Below, one piece after another: positions 30,614-41,353 of a stretch of 64,000 nt of DNA. Origin of the DNA: Phytoseiulus persimilis (taxonomy: Eukaryota > Arthropoda > Arachnida > Mesostigmata > Phytoseiidae). Under the pieces are notes generated by a model, which was not told the DNA's origin, made no database searches, and worked only from the letters and a program-made list of their open reading frames with translations. The stretch's first letter is position 1. Each line of letters opens with the position of its first letter. A program made the translations under genes and the position numbers. Location: contig CM075102.1 of assembly GCA_037576195.1 (NCBI GenBank), positions 744,001 through 808,000 of the forward strand, written 5' to 3'.

Positions 30614-30689
30614 ATTTCGAATTCGCAGTGCATACAACCATTATCATCAAATAAATTGTCTCGATTCTCAAAATTATCATTTCGAATTC
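30614..30689 (+). mobile_element. 54-bp insertion with 11-bp target duplication
   Basis: Unit A has gcagtgcatacaaccatt and onward, ending aaaattatc (30625-30678), between two copies of atttcgaattc (30614-30624 and 30679-30689). Unit C at 56484-56505 has a single, uninterrupted copy of that site. The insert begins with the 31-bp AATAAA-containing motif also found at 3680-3710. It looks like a very short retroposed 3' tail. Confidence 0.8.
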
Positions 30690-31237
30690 ATGAACTTCAT
30701 TTCACCACTGCTGTCGATTTCAGACTCCAACAATGCGGTGGGTCAATCGTTCAATCGAGCCGCGCTCCCCATTCTTCAGCATGCCCAAAAGTCGAATCCC
30801 TCTAGGAGCTCCGAACAAAACCCGAGCTTATCTTTCAGATGCAATGAATCGCTTCCACGGAAAACGCTGACTGTAATGGACTTCCGAGCGATTGTATTGT
30901 CTCTACTGGGAATTGTCCGCACAAATTGCTGAAGATGCTCTCCATATTCCATGTAGTTCCGTTTTGCTTATTCATACGAACGCTGAGGCCTCCTCAATCG
31001 GAAATCAGATGTATCCAACAGATGGGAAAGTAGTTTCGACGGTCTCATCCCCAGAGTCAACCTCGGGAGAGCTCCCGCCAACCCGAGATCGGTGGGGCTT
31101 CCGGGGTTCCGGATACGGCGCCTCACGAACCTTGAAGCGGGGGTTGGCTGCCGCTGCGACCACCAACCGTGTCTTATTCCTCGAGAGGGCGCTCACGGTC
31201 CGAGCTGAGGGAGCCCGAATACGGAGAGGGTTATCGA

Positions 31238-31273
31238 GATAAAACCACCGGCTCCAGCGGCATAGATCACATT
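31238..31273 (+). promoter_or_regulatory. putative core promoter of F-box/LRR A
   Basis: GATAAAA (31238-31244) lies about 30 bases before an arthropod initiator-like TCACATT (31267-31273), 60 bases upstream of the ATG. The same block precedes copies B and C. Confidence 0.4.
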
Positions 31274-31332
31274 AGTGCGTAGTGTGCTTGCTCGTGCATC
31301 GTTCGCGGCTCCGTAGTTACGCTTCTACTGCA

Positions 31333-33117
31333 ATGGCGTCCAGGTCGTTCACGCAGCTGATGGATCTCCCCAACGAGATGCTGGATCATCTCTCGAAGTT
31401 CCTCGGACAAGGGTCGTTGTGTTCATTCGCCGCCGCCCATCCCCGCCTCCAGGCGGTCTGCCAGAGCTTGTCCTCCTTGGAGCGCATAAGGAGTAACAGC
31501 ATCACCGGATCGTTGTTGCAATTCGTTTCCCCCAGAGCATCGGAAGTGCGTTCTCTGGATCTCTCCGACTGCTGGTCCGGGTCGGAGAGCATGAAAACGC
31601 TCATCGGAAACTGCCGCAACGTCTCTGAGTTGAATGTTGTGAACTCCTCGCTGACGCTACAGGATCTACTTGAAGTTGTCCCGGAGCTGAAGCAGTTGAA
31701 GGACCTGAGTGTTACCATCAGTGAAAATTCCGGAAACAGCTGTCTCGGACTCTATCCCAGCATCCGGAAACTCTACGTTGAGTTCGCCCCCAGTGATGAT
31801 GTCATGGACAGCGTGGTGGGACTCTTGGAAGCTTGCCCCGGGGTCACCTATCTCCACCTCAATCCCATCGGGTACAGTCGAGAGCCGGCGTCGACTGAGA
31901 GTGTGAGCCTGAGCGCTGAACGATTGAGCGGGTACAGGACTCTGATCTTATCCACAGAGCTGCTGAGTCGCTCACAGCAGCTACGCTCCAGAGTCTTCTC
32001 CCGGATTCTCAAGAACGACACTTTCCTCAATCACTTCCTCCAGTTCAACGTGGCCGTAAACCATTGCTGTTGGTTCGAGCGGGAAAACTTCGACGAAGAG
32101 GGCGTGGAGCTGGGAACCATGCCGGGAACACTCAGCCACTCGTACCCGGTGCACTACATTTACGGTGACGAGTTCGAGTTCCCGGATTCGTTCTCCGAGG
32201 GTCAGATCGGGCTACGCGTCTATTCCCATCGGAGAGGGCTCAGGATGCCGAGCTTGAAGACGCTTTCAGCTTTGACGGAGCTCGATTTCTCGAAACTTCA
32301 TTTCGAGTTCTCGCCAGAATCATGGCAATCGCTCGTGGAGACATCCCCGGCTGTCTGCGCCTTGGCCCTACCCAACTGCTCCCTCTTCGCGACCACAGAA
32401 GGCAATCCAGTCGTGAACGAAGGCATCCTCGAGGCGCTCAGCAAGCTCGAGCTGAAGACGCTCTGCATCGAAGCGAGAGACCCGGAATGCGATGACTGCC
32501 TTGACAGGAAGCTCTCGGGTCTTTTCGTGAAGTTTCTCAGCTCCTTCAAAAGCCTCGAGGAGCTTACTCTCAACGGGGTTGAGGTGGAGGAGGACTTGTT
32601 TGAACTTGTCGAAGAACCTTGCTCCCTGAAGTCGGTCAAGCTCAGTTTGTACAACGAACCGAGCTTGAGGCGACTTGGAGATTTCCTCTCTTTGTGCAAG
32701 GATCTGAAGAAGTTCAAACTAGAATCGTTCGATCTTTCCGTCGATTCTCCTTCACTTTGGGAGGCCTTGAGCGCGGTTCAGCTGAAGCAGCTCTGCCTCT
32801 CATCTAGCGGAGCCAGGCCGATTGATGTCGACATGCTCGAGGCGAACCTCCCTAAACTTTTCAGCAGTCTCGACGTTTTTCACCTCCACGCGATACGCAT
32901 CCCAAACGCCGAGGAGGTTCGTTGTGCGCTGGAACATGGAGCTCGAGAAGCGAATCTTCATCGAGGAATCAACCCCGTTATATTCGTCGGACCGGAAGAG
33001 CCATCGGTCAGCAACATCAAAGGACTGTCCATGGCTCGGTTCCCGGGACGGAGTTTCTGCAGTTTGAGGAACTTCGCCGGTAGAGTGAAGCCGATCAGCT
33101 GGGTAACGAGCGACTAA
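31333..33117 (+). CDS. F-box/LRR protein A (594 aa)
   Basis: ATG at 31333 (caATGg); the upstream open frame to 31282 has no ATG. An F-box lies at residues about 6-45 (LMDLPNEMLDHLSKFLGQGS, then FAAAHPRL), which would bind Skp1. Irregular leucine-rich repeats follow to the end (VRSLDLSDCW, LKDLSVTIS, LTELDFSKLHF, LEELTLNGVEV, LKQLCLSSSG), presumably binding a substrate for ubiquitination. The gene has one exon. AATAAA is at 33184-33189. It differs from copies B and C at roughly 17 and 12 residues by eye. The substrate cannot be told from sequence. Confidence 0.85.
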   Translation: MASRSFTQLMDLPNEMLDHLSKFLGQGSLCSFAAAHPRLQAVCQSLSSLERIRSNSITGSLLQFVSPRASEVRSLDLSDCWSGSESMKTLIGNCRNVSELNVVNSSLTLQDLLEVVPELKQLKDLSVTISENSGNSCLGLYPSIRKLYVEFAPSDDVMDSVVGLLEACPGVTYLHLNPIGYSREPASTESVSLSAERLSGYRTLILSTELLSRSQQLRSRVFSRILKNDTFLNHFLQFNVAVNHCCWFERENFDEEGVELGTMPGTLSHSYPVHYIYGDEFEFPDSFSEGQIGLRVYSHRRGLRMPSLKTLSALTELDFSKLHFEFSPESWQSLVETSPAVCALALPNCSLFATTEGNPVVNEGILEALSKLELKTLCIEARDPECDDCLDRKLSGLFVKFLSSFKSLEELTLNGVEVEEDLFELVEEPCSLKSVKLSLYNEPSLRRLGDFLSLCKDLKKFKLESFDLSVDSPSLWEALSAVQLKQLCLSSSGARPIDVDMLEANLPKLFSSLDVFHLHAIRIPNAEEVRCALEHGAREANLHRGINPVIFVGPEEPSVSNIKGLSMARFPGRSFCSLRNFAGRVKPISWVTSD

Positions 33118-34101
33118 CTCAGCCGGCGGAAGGAGCATTCGTTCCCTTGATCAAACAGTGCTGTCAAGATCTATTTCTGTTGGAATAAACTCTTCCGAAG
33201 TCCGAAATTTACGTTCCCTCCTTTCCTCAGTTCGCGCCGAAATATGGCTGTATGAGGAGTGAAGCTCTCTGAAAGTCGTCGAAATATGTCCCGATGTTAA
33301 AGCGATAACTCCAAAGCGAGCCCCAATTCAAAAAGAGGATCCATCTTTTGTCAGAATTCTGACACAGGAGTACAGAAAAGCGTCGAATGTATCAAGTATG
33401 GATGTCGAAATGCTTCGATAAGATCAAGGTTCAGACATAATCGAGACTGTCGGAAAATATTCTTGCGGATGAGTCTGAGCGAAGCTGCCTTCTTAGTCGG
33501 CTCGTCGCTCGGAGCACTCGTTTGTGTGTTCGTGTAAGCCCTTGGAGCCTTACGTTTGAGCTGTCCAGCATAGATGTTCTCGGTTTCCAGGCTTCGCCCA
33601 GTATGGGATCTGTCTCTTCTTCGAAGAGGGCGACATTCAACGTGCTGGATATCATCGAGGTTGAGCTTCGAATTTCTACACAGTCTGCGATTGATCTAAT
33701 CGAAATTTCATACAATAGAGGTTGATATAAACGGAAATCGATTCATTGGACGTTGCTATGATGTCGAGAACCCACTCAGCCACTTTGGTCTTCGTTCCAC
33801 GGAAGGGGGTGACGAATTTCGGACTAATTTCCCCATGGACGTGATGGCCGTTTAATCCAGCATCTTACACATGCGGACGTCCAGCGCCGTGATATTGGAA
33901 TTCTTCGAGATAGCAAGTCGAGAGAGCGTTTCTGCAATCCTTTTGCTCGATCTTGGATCCTCCGAGTCCGCGCCCCCATTTTCGGGAAAGAGTATCAGCT
34001 TTGTACGGATGTCATCAGCCACAGCATTCATCGAGTTTTGACCATATCCATCTCGGCTGGTCTCGACAAGTAACTGCGTACAGCCAGTGGCGCACCAGGG
34101 A
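33118..34101. other. 3' flank of unit A, then no recognised gene
   Basis: 33118-33480 matches the flank of unit C (59352-59745). 33480-34101 shows no recognisable coding motif; a minus frame at 33852-34109 is unassigned. Confidence 0.45.
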
Positions 34102-35677
34102 TCATTCAAACGGGATTGACGGGAATATTTTCGAGATAGACGAGAGTGCCGTCGAGACCGGCCAGGGCTTGATCCATTGCGCTCTGAAAAATTGCTGGAG
34201 CCGTTTTGAGACCAAAGACGAGACGATTGTATTGGAAAAGACGTTCGTCGATTGTCGTGAGTGGGCGTCTAGCAGAATCTGATTCCAGCTACAGGTACGC
34301 ATCGGAAAGATATAATTGCGTGAAAACCTTGCTACCAGAGTACTCAGTCATGATTTCTTCCATATTCGGGATCAGGTGCGAGACATCCTGCATAGCATCG
34401 TTCAGACCTGTGGAATAGTCAGCACAGACTCTGATTTTGCCGTTTGCCTTCCGGGCCACGACGATCGGGTAAGCCCAAGCAGAAGAATCCAACGGAGAGA
34501 GAACTCCATTTCCAAGCAGCCGATCCAACTTCATGTTGACGGTAACCCGGAATGGTTCTACGAGTGGTCGGGCGCGAAGATGTACCGGAGAAGACTGCTC
34601 CTTGAGGTCCAACTTGACCTGGATCTTCGTGCACCGACCTGAGCCCTCTTTGAAGACATCCGGGTAACGTTCATCCAATGCTTCCGCTGTGCGGGAGGCT
34701 TCAGATAGCGAGAAGAACTTGATGCCAGGACCAGGAACGAGAAGTCCAAGACTGAAGTTTGACGACACCCAAGCAGAGCCTTTCGTGATTGCAGAGAACG
34801 ATAACTTTCTTCCGGAAGCACACACCTGGGTTTGACATTGAAGCGATGTCTGCCATGAGAAAGACTTTCAGAGCTTCACCGTTGATTGCGGTGCAAGCTG
34901 AGTCCAACTGATGAAGTTGGGGAGAACCAAGACGCGCCCAAACGGTTCTGCCTATGGTGATCAGATCAGTGCCAGTATCACCACGGAAGCTCACTGCTAC
35001 GCCGTTCACCGACACAGGTTCGAAAGCGCGCTTGCGAGACGCGGAAGAATTTCTCACATTCGAACAGGAGACACCCTTCCGTGTGAGCCGCCGCAACTAG
35101 CGCAAGCACCGATTTGTCCGAATTCCGTTCGACCTACGGACTGCCTCTTGCTTGGGACCTGGCGCTTGCAACGTGAACTCGGGTTGCCCTTTGATGACGG
35201 AGACCGATTTTGCTGCATGGAGTTCACGTTGCATGAGTCTGCGCCGACACCGGTTGAATCGATGGCTGAGTCTTGAGTTCGAGTGGCGTAGTTGGTCAGA
35301 ATCTCCCGAAGACCAGTGATAGTAAGTTTGGGCTTATCTTTCACTGCTTTGAGCATCACGTTACGGAGGTTCTTGAACGCTGGACCGGAGGCGTGATCGA
35401 TTGCCAAATTGATTTTGACCTGTTCGCTGGTCAGAGACTTCCACTCGAGTTGATCTCCTTTGAGATTCGCCCAATCCGCGATTCCTTGAAGATTGGTGAG
35501 AGCGGACAGCGGCGCACCCTGACTGAGGATGTTATGTCGCCGACGAGAGATCGATTCCGTGAGGCCGAAGATTTTCTCCAGAATATCGATGATTTCATCG
35601 TACCCTCGTGATTCCGGAGTGTCTGGCGACATACGACTCCGGAGCCTTGCATTCCTGTTTGGCCCTGGTGCTTTCAA
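34102..35677 (-). pseudogene. Ty3/gypsy retrotransposon fragment (Gag end, protease, RT start)
   Basis: Reading right to left: a Gag-like helical region (35677-35150), a zinc-knuckle remnant (CASCGGSHGR, about 35085), a protease DTGTDLITIGR near 35000, then reverse transcriptase (VKLDLKEQSSPVHLRARPL; VVARKANGKIRVCADYS; FGLKTAPAIFQSAMDQALAGL). There are several frame changes. A stop replaces Gln after DAYL (about 34285), and the polymerase motif reads YLENI where YLDDI is expected. The element stops soon after, at about 34110. No LTRs were identified. Dead. Confidence 0.8.
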
Positions 35678-37958
35678 GATCAGTTGGACTCATACTTCTC
35701 CACCGGAGTGGACTCCTCGAGAATCGCCTTGTTCCGAACAAACCCGTTTCTGGAGGTAAAGTCTCCGTCCGGCTTGTGCAGCAACGAGCCGGGAAGTTTT
35801 GAAGCGTTTTGCATGGCTGAAGATGCGACTGATGACGCCTTCTTTTTTTTACACGGTTCTGTCGTGCCGGCGAGTTCGTGACGTGGTGCACTGCCCTGCT
35901 TGGAATAGGATGTGCCGCGCAAGCTTACACGAGGCATCGAGCCGGAGGTCTGCTCCGGGCATCATCGAAGGTCGCTACGCTCCTGGATGGACGAGGAGAG
36001 ATTTGCGAACGGATAAGTGAGCGCGGAAGCGCCAAGTTCAGCGATGTCGTGTGGGATTTCAGGGCCCATATATTCTTCTCACCTTGAGAACTCGATGCGC
36101 GGAATGAACCAAAATCCTTCGAGCCTTAGGATTCTCGGCGCCTCGACTTCGCTATAATGCTTCACTTGGTTCGACCCCGTAACGCACAGTGCGTCCAATC
36201 TACAGTCCATCCCCCACCCTTTTCGAACGACATTCATATGGAAAGGTGATCCATGGAATCGAGCCACCCTCAGCGATTGCAGCTTTTCTTCAACCATCGG
36301 AAACTCTTCTGAAAATGCTCCGAATGTCAATTATAAAAAGTTTGTGTTGAAGCGCGTTGTATTTTGAGAAATCGAAGCAGGATGTAGAGGTTTGTGAATG
36401 GGGGAAGAGCGCTCCGAAGAGCGTAACAGCGTTGAATAAAAACATCTCAGCGGAGAAAATGGACTTCGAAGTTTGCCATCTTCAAATTTTCCTGCATCGA
36501 TTCCGAACCCCGATGTGTGAGAACGACCGTCGCTACGCGCACCCATGAATAGATCGTCTCATGGCTCAAGAACAGAGATTTCGTTTAAACCTTTATTTTC
36601 TGGAATCGGATCTCTACGTCGAAGCTACGGATGACAATACATGGCTCGAGTATCGGTCAAAAGATAGAGGCACCCAAAATTGATGCGAGGAACGCTCCGA
36701 GGGCGTAGGCCTGGTCTGCCTTCAACATCCGAGCTAGGAACTGATGTACAGGAAATACAGTAATTAGATTACGGAGCGCTCCGAGGAAATGATGAATACT
36801 TCGAGCCAACAAGTTCAATGCCTCGACCTGTGTTACAAACTCGCACATTTGCGTATTGTGCACAATGAGCGTCACTTTTCGCCAGACACAATTCGCAAAT
36901 GAACCCAACCATTTCATTCTCAGAATTGATTCTTGTTGTCTTTCACGCCTCGTATGAGTCATATCGTGTTCGTCACATACGCGGGGGCGAATACACTCAG
37001 CTCGTTTGGATTGTTAGTCGTTGATCTTGCAGGTGCGTGGGATGAATTCTGGTTGTACCCCATGAGTGGGATTAACGGTGAGATTCCACAACCGTTGTTT
37101 CTCCATCGAGCCCTCTCGGAAGTCGATACGCGTTCGAGTCCCTAGGAAAACCGTGATGCCTGTGCAAGCTAGCCGAATGCGCCGATGGAATCTTAGACGA
37201 AGACGGAGTTGCAAGGCTTCGCGAAAAAATTTTGGAAGTGAGGTGCTGCCCTCTGGCGGCCCAGTAGTGATACGTAGAACTTCAGAACGAGGAATTTCGT
37301 CCGACAAGGAATTCTCAGTGTCGCAGCACGAGACCCCGACGAATTCGCCGTCCAGTGCGGGGCTTTCAAGTATCAATATAGAGCATCTTCTTGACGCGAG
37401 CGGCGTTCAGGCCGCTCGCGTCGTTCCGAAAACCACGTGCACCGCGGCAGCTGCTGCTGCGGGGGCGAGCGAAAAAGAGTAACACCGCTCCCACCAGAGG
37501 GAAGTAACAGCGATAGAGTGTTTCTGCATTCTCGGCGTGGCTCGTCACGCAGGCTTCCTATGCACGGTTCCACCCGGTAACCCCCCCCCCTCGCGAGTTG
37601 CCAGTTCTCCGTCTGGTGCGTGACATCTTGGTTTCAGCATCAATTCAACATCAGAAGTTTTGACGAACCGGCACGTTCTTGAAAATATGCGTCCTGCAGC
37701 ACACGGTGAGGTCCCGGTGAGCGAGGATGTCGAACCCGGGAAGCACTCACCCTTAGCGGCGCCCAGACCCTCAAATGCATCGGCCTCAAGTTGCAACGAA
37801 GAAGATCCGTTCCCGACGAATATCCCTTCGATTCGAGGTCCCCCGTCCAAAGAAGGCAAACTCATCGCACTTCAGGACCAGAAGAAGTTTGAGCGTCGCA
37901 CCGTTCTGACAAACTGATCACGGTTAAGAACATAGGCGTCAGCATCGATGCGTCAGAT
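35678..37958. other. no recognisable gene
   Basis: The stretch next to the gypsy Gag (35680-35937, minus) may be its 5' part but has no clear motif. A perfect hairpin lies at 37393-37422. Several short frames lack support. Confidence 0.4.
37393..37422. repeat. perfect 12-bp-stem hairpin
   Basis: gacgcgagcggc, a 6-base loop gttcag, then gccgctcgcgtc. Too short to assign to an element. Confidence 0.7.
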
Positions 37959-39062
37959 TTGACTCCTGAGCAGGTCGGCACGAAAATCGCAGCCATCGCT
38001 CGCAGGTTCGACCCGCTGGAGGCGGAACGGGTGTCACTGTCGAGTGAAATCGACAGATTAATCGTCCACCTGAGGCGTCAAGACATCGAAGACAGTTCCA
38101 GGACGGAACAAGATCATTACGTGATTGAGGAGGCGAAAGTCTACCTGAATCAGTTCAGAGATTGGGTGACTTCCGACCCCCTCCAGGGTAGTTCCCCGGG
38201 CCGCATACGCGGACGAACCTCAAGAGTGCGCGCAGCGCCCGTCGACGGGCAGACTCGAGAACACACCGCTGAACCCGCCACACCAAGCCTCCGATGATTG
38301 GGGCCCGGTTCCAGTACAGCTTCATGGATGTCGCCAGTTTAGCTCGAGACGGACTAGAACAATGAATCCACGCCGCCCCTTCCTCAGCCAGAGCAGCAGA
38401 CACCCCAGCAACTGGCGGAGCGCTCATCTCGTCAATCGGCGGAGCGACCGCCCCAGCAGCTTTCGCAGAAGACCTCACAGGGACAGCCATTTCCGACGGC
38501 TCCGCAGAGGGCGCTCCCCATGAGCAAAGTCTACTATCCTCCGACGGACCCAAATCAGCGCATGCCGACACGGCACTCCATTGCCTTCTCCGGCGTTACC
38601 AGCGACGTAGCTGTTCCACTCCCTCCGCGAGCCGCTCCGTGGCCGAGTCAACTGAAGACCGCGTTCTCGGAGCCTTGGCGCCAACCGCAGGGCTCGCGCT
38701 CTTCGGAACTTCGGACATTGTCTCCTTAGGCAGGGAGGCCAGGCAGGCTCTTCAGGATTTTCGTACACGAGACTTCCGCTCCGCCGATAGAGAAATTCAA
38801 TGTGTTGCGGAACTCGTTGACGGGGAATTCTAGAGAGGCGGTCGCTGACCTGCACTGGGAAGAAAGTCATTACCAGCTTGCTAAGGATATCCTGAGAAGG
38901 AAGTTCGGGGATGATAAGTTAGCCCAGAAGACGCACATGAGGGAGCTCGACGCGTTACTCGATCGCGGGCAAGTCACCAATAGCCCATGCCATACTAAGC
39001 CAGTCTTCGATTTAACTTCATGGAAAACGTGTGCGAGAACAAGTTGGATTTTTTTTCTTTGA
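37959..39062 (+). pseudogene. Bel/Pao-like Gag fragment
   Basis: An N-terminal helical segment (RFDPLEAERVSLSSEIDRLI) is followed, after frame changes, by PPIEKFNVLRNSLTGNSREA and YQLAKDILRRKFGDDKLAQ at about 38780-38930. This is the pattern of Bel/Pao Gag, where a folded domain ends with an ERFG-like motif. There are multiple shifts and no pol, so it is a truncated relic. Confidence 0.6.
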
Positions 39063-39235
39063 TAACCAAAAAAACTTCTTGATTTATTTTCAGTATTATG
39101 GCTTGCCTCGAGAGGCTCTATTTGAAACCCGGGGGTATGGGAAATGGCGCGAACATTATCCGTAAGGGATAGTTCCTGTCCAGCGGAATCCCAGCGTTTG
39201 CTTCTGTCTTATATACACAACACAGTGTCCCACAG

Positions 39236-41353
39236 TCAGAAAAACCGCAGTCTAACATTCGTGTCCTCCGCCAGGAGTGACTTGAGCTTTCTCTTGAATA
39301 ATTTTCTAGAGTTGATCTTCCGTATTTCTTCAGGTAAAGAGTTCTAGAGGTTGGCTGCCCTCACGTAGTAGGAATCTATACCCAGTTTCGTGATTCTTCT
39401 TTCGAGTTTGATCAGTCTCGAACCCTCTGCCCTTGTATTCCTCCCAGTCCCCAGCAGCTTTAGATCCGAAACCACAGGTCCCTGCTTGGTTATCTGTTCG
39501 TGCAGGAAGTTGCACACATTGAAGGTCAAGGCCGACGGCAGGGGGAGGACGTTCAGATCTTTGAATGCGTGAATTCTTCTTTCTTGGCGTGATATCGCTC
39601 TGAGAGCTCTTCTTTGGAGTGTGAATAGTTTCTTGAGCTTGGCTTTCGGTGCCATACACCAGAAACCCGCGCAGTAGTTGAGATGCGAGTGGAAGTAAGC
39701 GTTGTAAACAAGTTTAGCTGGATCGTATCCAGCTTGTTCACAGAGGTTTTAACAAAGGAAAGTCGCTTTTTGGAGCTTTTTGCTTAGCTCCTCGACGTGC
39801 GCCGACAACAACAGTCTCGAATCCACTATGCAGCCTAAGAACTTTGTATGAGTAACTTTGTCTATACACCTACCATCAACCACTACGTTTAATTCGGGAG
39901 GTTCATCTTTTCGCCTGGAGAACAACATGTATTGAGTTTTACTGGCGTCTAGTTTGAGATGATTCGCCGAACATCATTTGTCTATGCTCGTGAGATCATT
40001 TTGCATAATTTTCTCCAGTTCGGAGTAGTTGTTCGCTTCGTATATTACACTGGTATCGTCCGCAAATATGTTTACATTACCGCAGCATACAGACGGCAGA
40101 TCATTAATTACCACCAAGAATCCCACTGGGCCGAAGATACTCCCTTGAGGCAGACCTAGTTTGACGTTGAGAGGTGGAGTTGAGACTCCCTCTAGTTCCA
40201 TGTATTGTTTTCGGTCTGTGAGGTAGGAGTCCATCAGACTTAACGCTTGGCGGTTGACGCCATACGCGCCCAGTTTCGCCAATAGGATCTCCTTTTTCAC
40301 TGAGTCAGAAGCTTTTGTCATATCAATCAGAAGAGCTCCAGATACCTTACCCCTTTCGAGTCCGCTTCTGATGTGCTCGACTGTCTTGACGACAGCGTGC
40401 ACTGTGCTCCGATTTCTTCGATAGCCGAACTGATTTTCATGAATAATATTGTTGGTCTCCAGAAAGTCTGTGAGCTGCGTGACCAATACTTTCTCGACCA
40501 CTTTGTTCATGGTCGGGAGCACCGAGATTGGTCTGAAGTCACATGGGGACTTTGGGGTTTTGACTTTTAGAATTGGGACTGCTCTGGCAACCTTGAGGGC
40601 CTCTGAGTACACGGAGGAGTCTATAACGGTATTGACTATTCTGGTGAGCGCGGGCAGTATCCCTTTGGAGATACACTTCAGGACGTGAGCAGATGTTCCG
40701 TCTTGTCCAGCAGCTGGGTTGCCGAAGCCGCTAATGATCGCCTCGATCACCTCCTGACTGGTTCTTTGGAAGCCGAATTCAGCATGCGTTCCTCTCGGTA
40801 TGCACTTAACCTCTTTATTCACATTCGGTACCTTCTTCGGGTAGAAGTCCGCGCACTCAGTGAAGTATTCGTTCAGGACCATCGCTCGATCTCTCCCGGT
40901 TACTCGCACCGAATTCACCTCTAGCGCCGCTGGAAGTGTGACAGCATCTGTTTGATTCAGTCTCTTGAGAAACTTCCTGGTGACTTTGTTGAAATGATTG
41001 ATCCATCCGAGACTTTCTAGCACCCTCTTCACACCGTCTGCTGCAGCCGAGAACCAGTCCACATTGATGTCCCCAATCACCAGACCTCAGCTAACGCCGT
41101 TTAGCTGGTCGAACAGATTTTCCTCGAAGGCACTGAGGTCTTTCTCGGGTGGTCTGTAGACGGCGGATACGAGCATCCTCATACTCGAATTTTTAATTCT
41201 GAATACCATGTTTTCCGCCGCTCCTTCATCCATCGCTGATGAGGACAAATACACTACAGCCAAAAAGTTTGGGTACACCCCACTTTTGATCGGGAACTGG
41301 ACATTAAAGACCACACGAGTTGCCCGAAGTAGTCCGATCAGGAAGAGCAACAC
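39236..41353 (-). pseudogene. LINE (jockey/CR1-like) endonuclease end and reverse transcriptase
   Basis: Minus strand. An endonuclease tail (MLVSAVYRPPE, stop, VIGDINVDWF) is followed by reverse transcriptase (PISVLPTMNKVVEKVL; ENQFGYRRNRSTVHAV; GLPQGSIFGPVGFLV; IFADDTSVIYEANN). The C-terminal thumb follows (HLKLDASKTQYMLF; HTKFLGCIVDSRLL; LNYCAGFWCMAPKAKLKKL; NSLPEEIRKINSRKLFKRKL), ending at TGA 39236. There are at least three in-frame stops, and the active-site DxxKAFD is DMTKASD. Its 5' side is cut by the Tc1-B insertion at 41252, so it is dead and older than that insertion. A TATATAAG-like word and an A-rich end lie beyond the stop. Confidence 0.85.

Larger units (their letters stand above)
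28761..33480 (+). repeat. segmental duplication unit A (mesd stump to F-box/LRR A)
   Basis: Directly repeated, with large indels, at 49083-53330 (unit B) and in part at 55808-59745 (unit C). Shared landmarks are the mesd 5' end, a CTGT-rich microsatellite (29957-29993 here, with copies at about 50100 and 55837), the promoter, the F-box/LRR gene and its 3' UTR. Unit A has 251 bp at 29059-29309 absent from B, and lacks about 450 bp present in C near 56705-57150. Confidence 0.9.
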
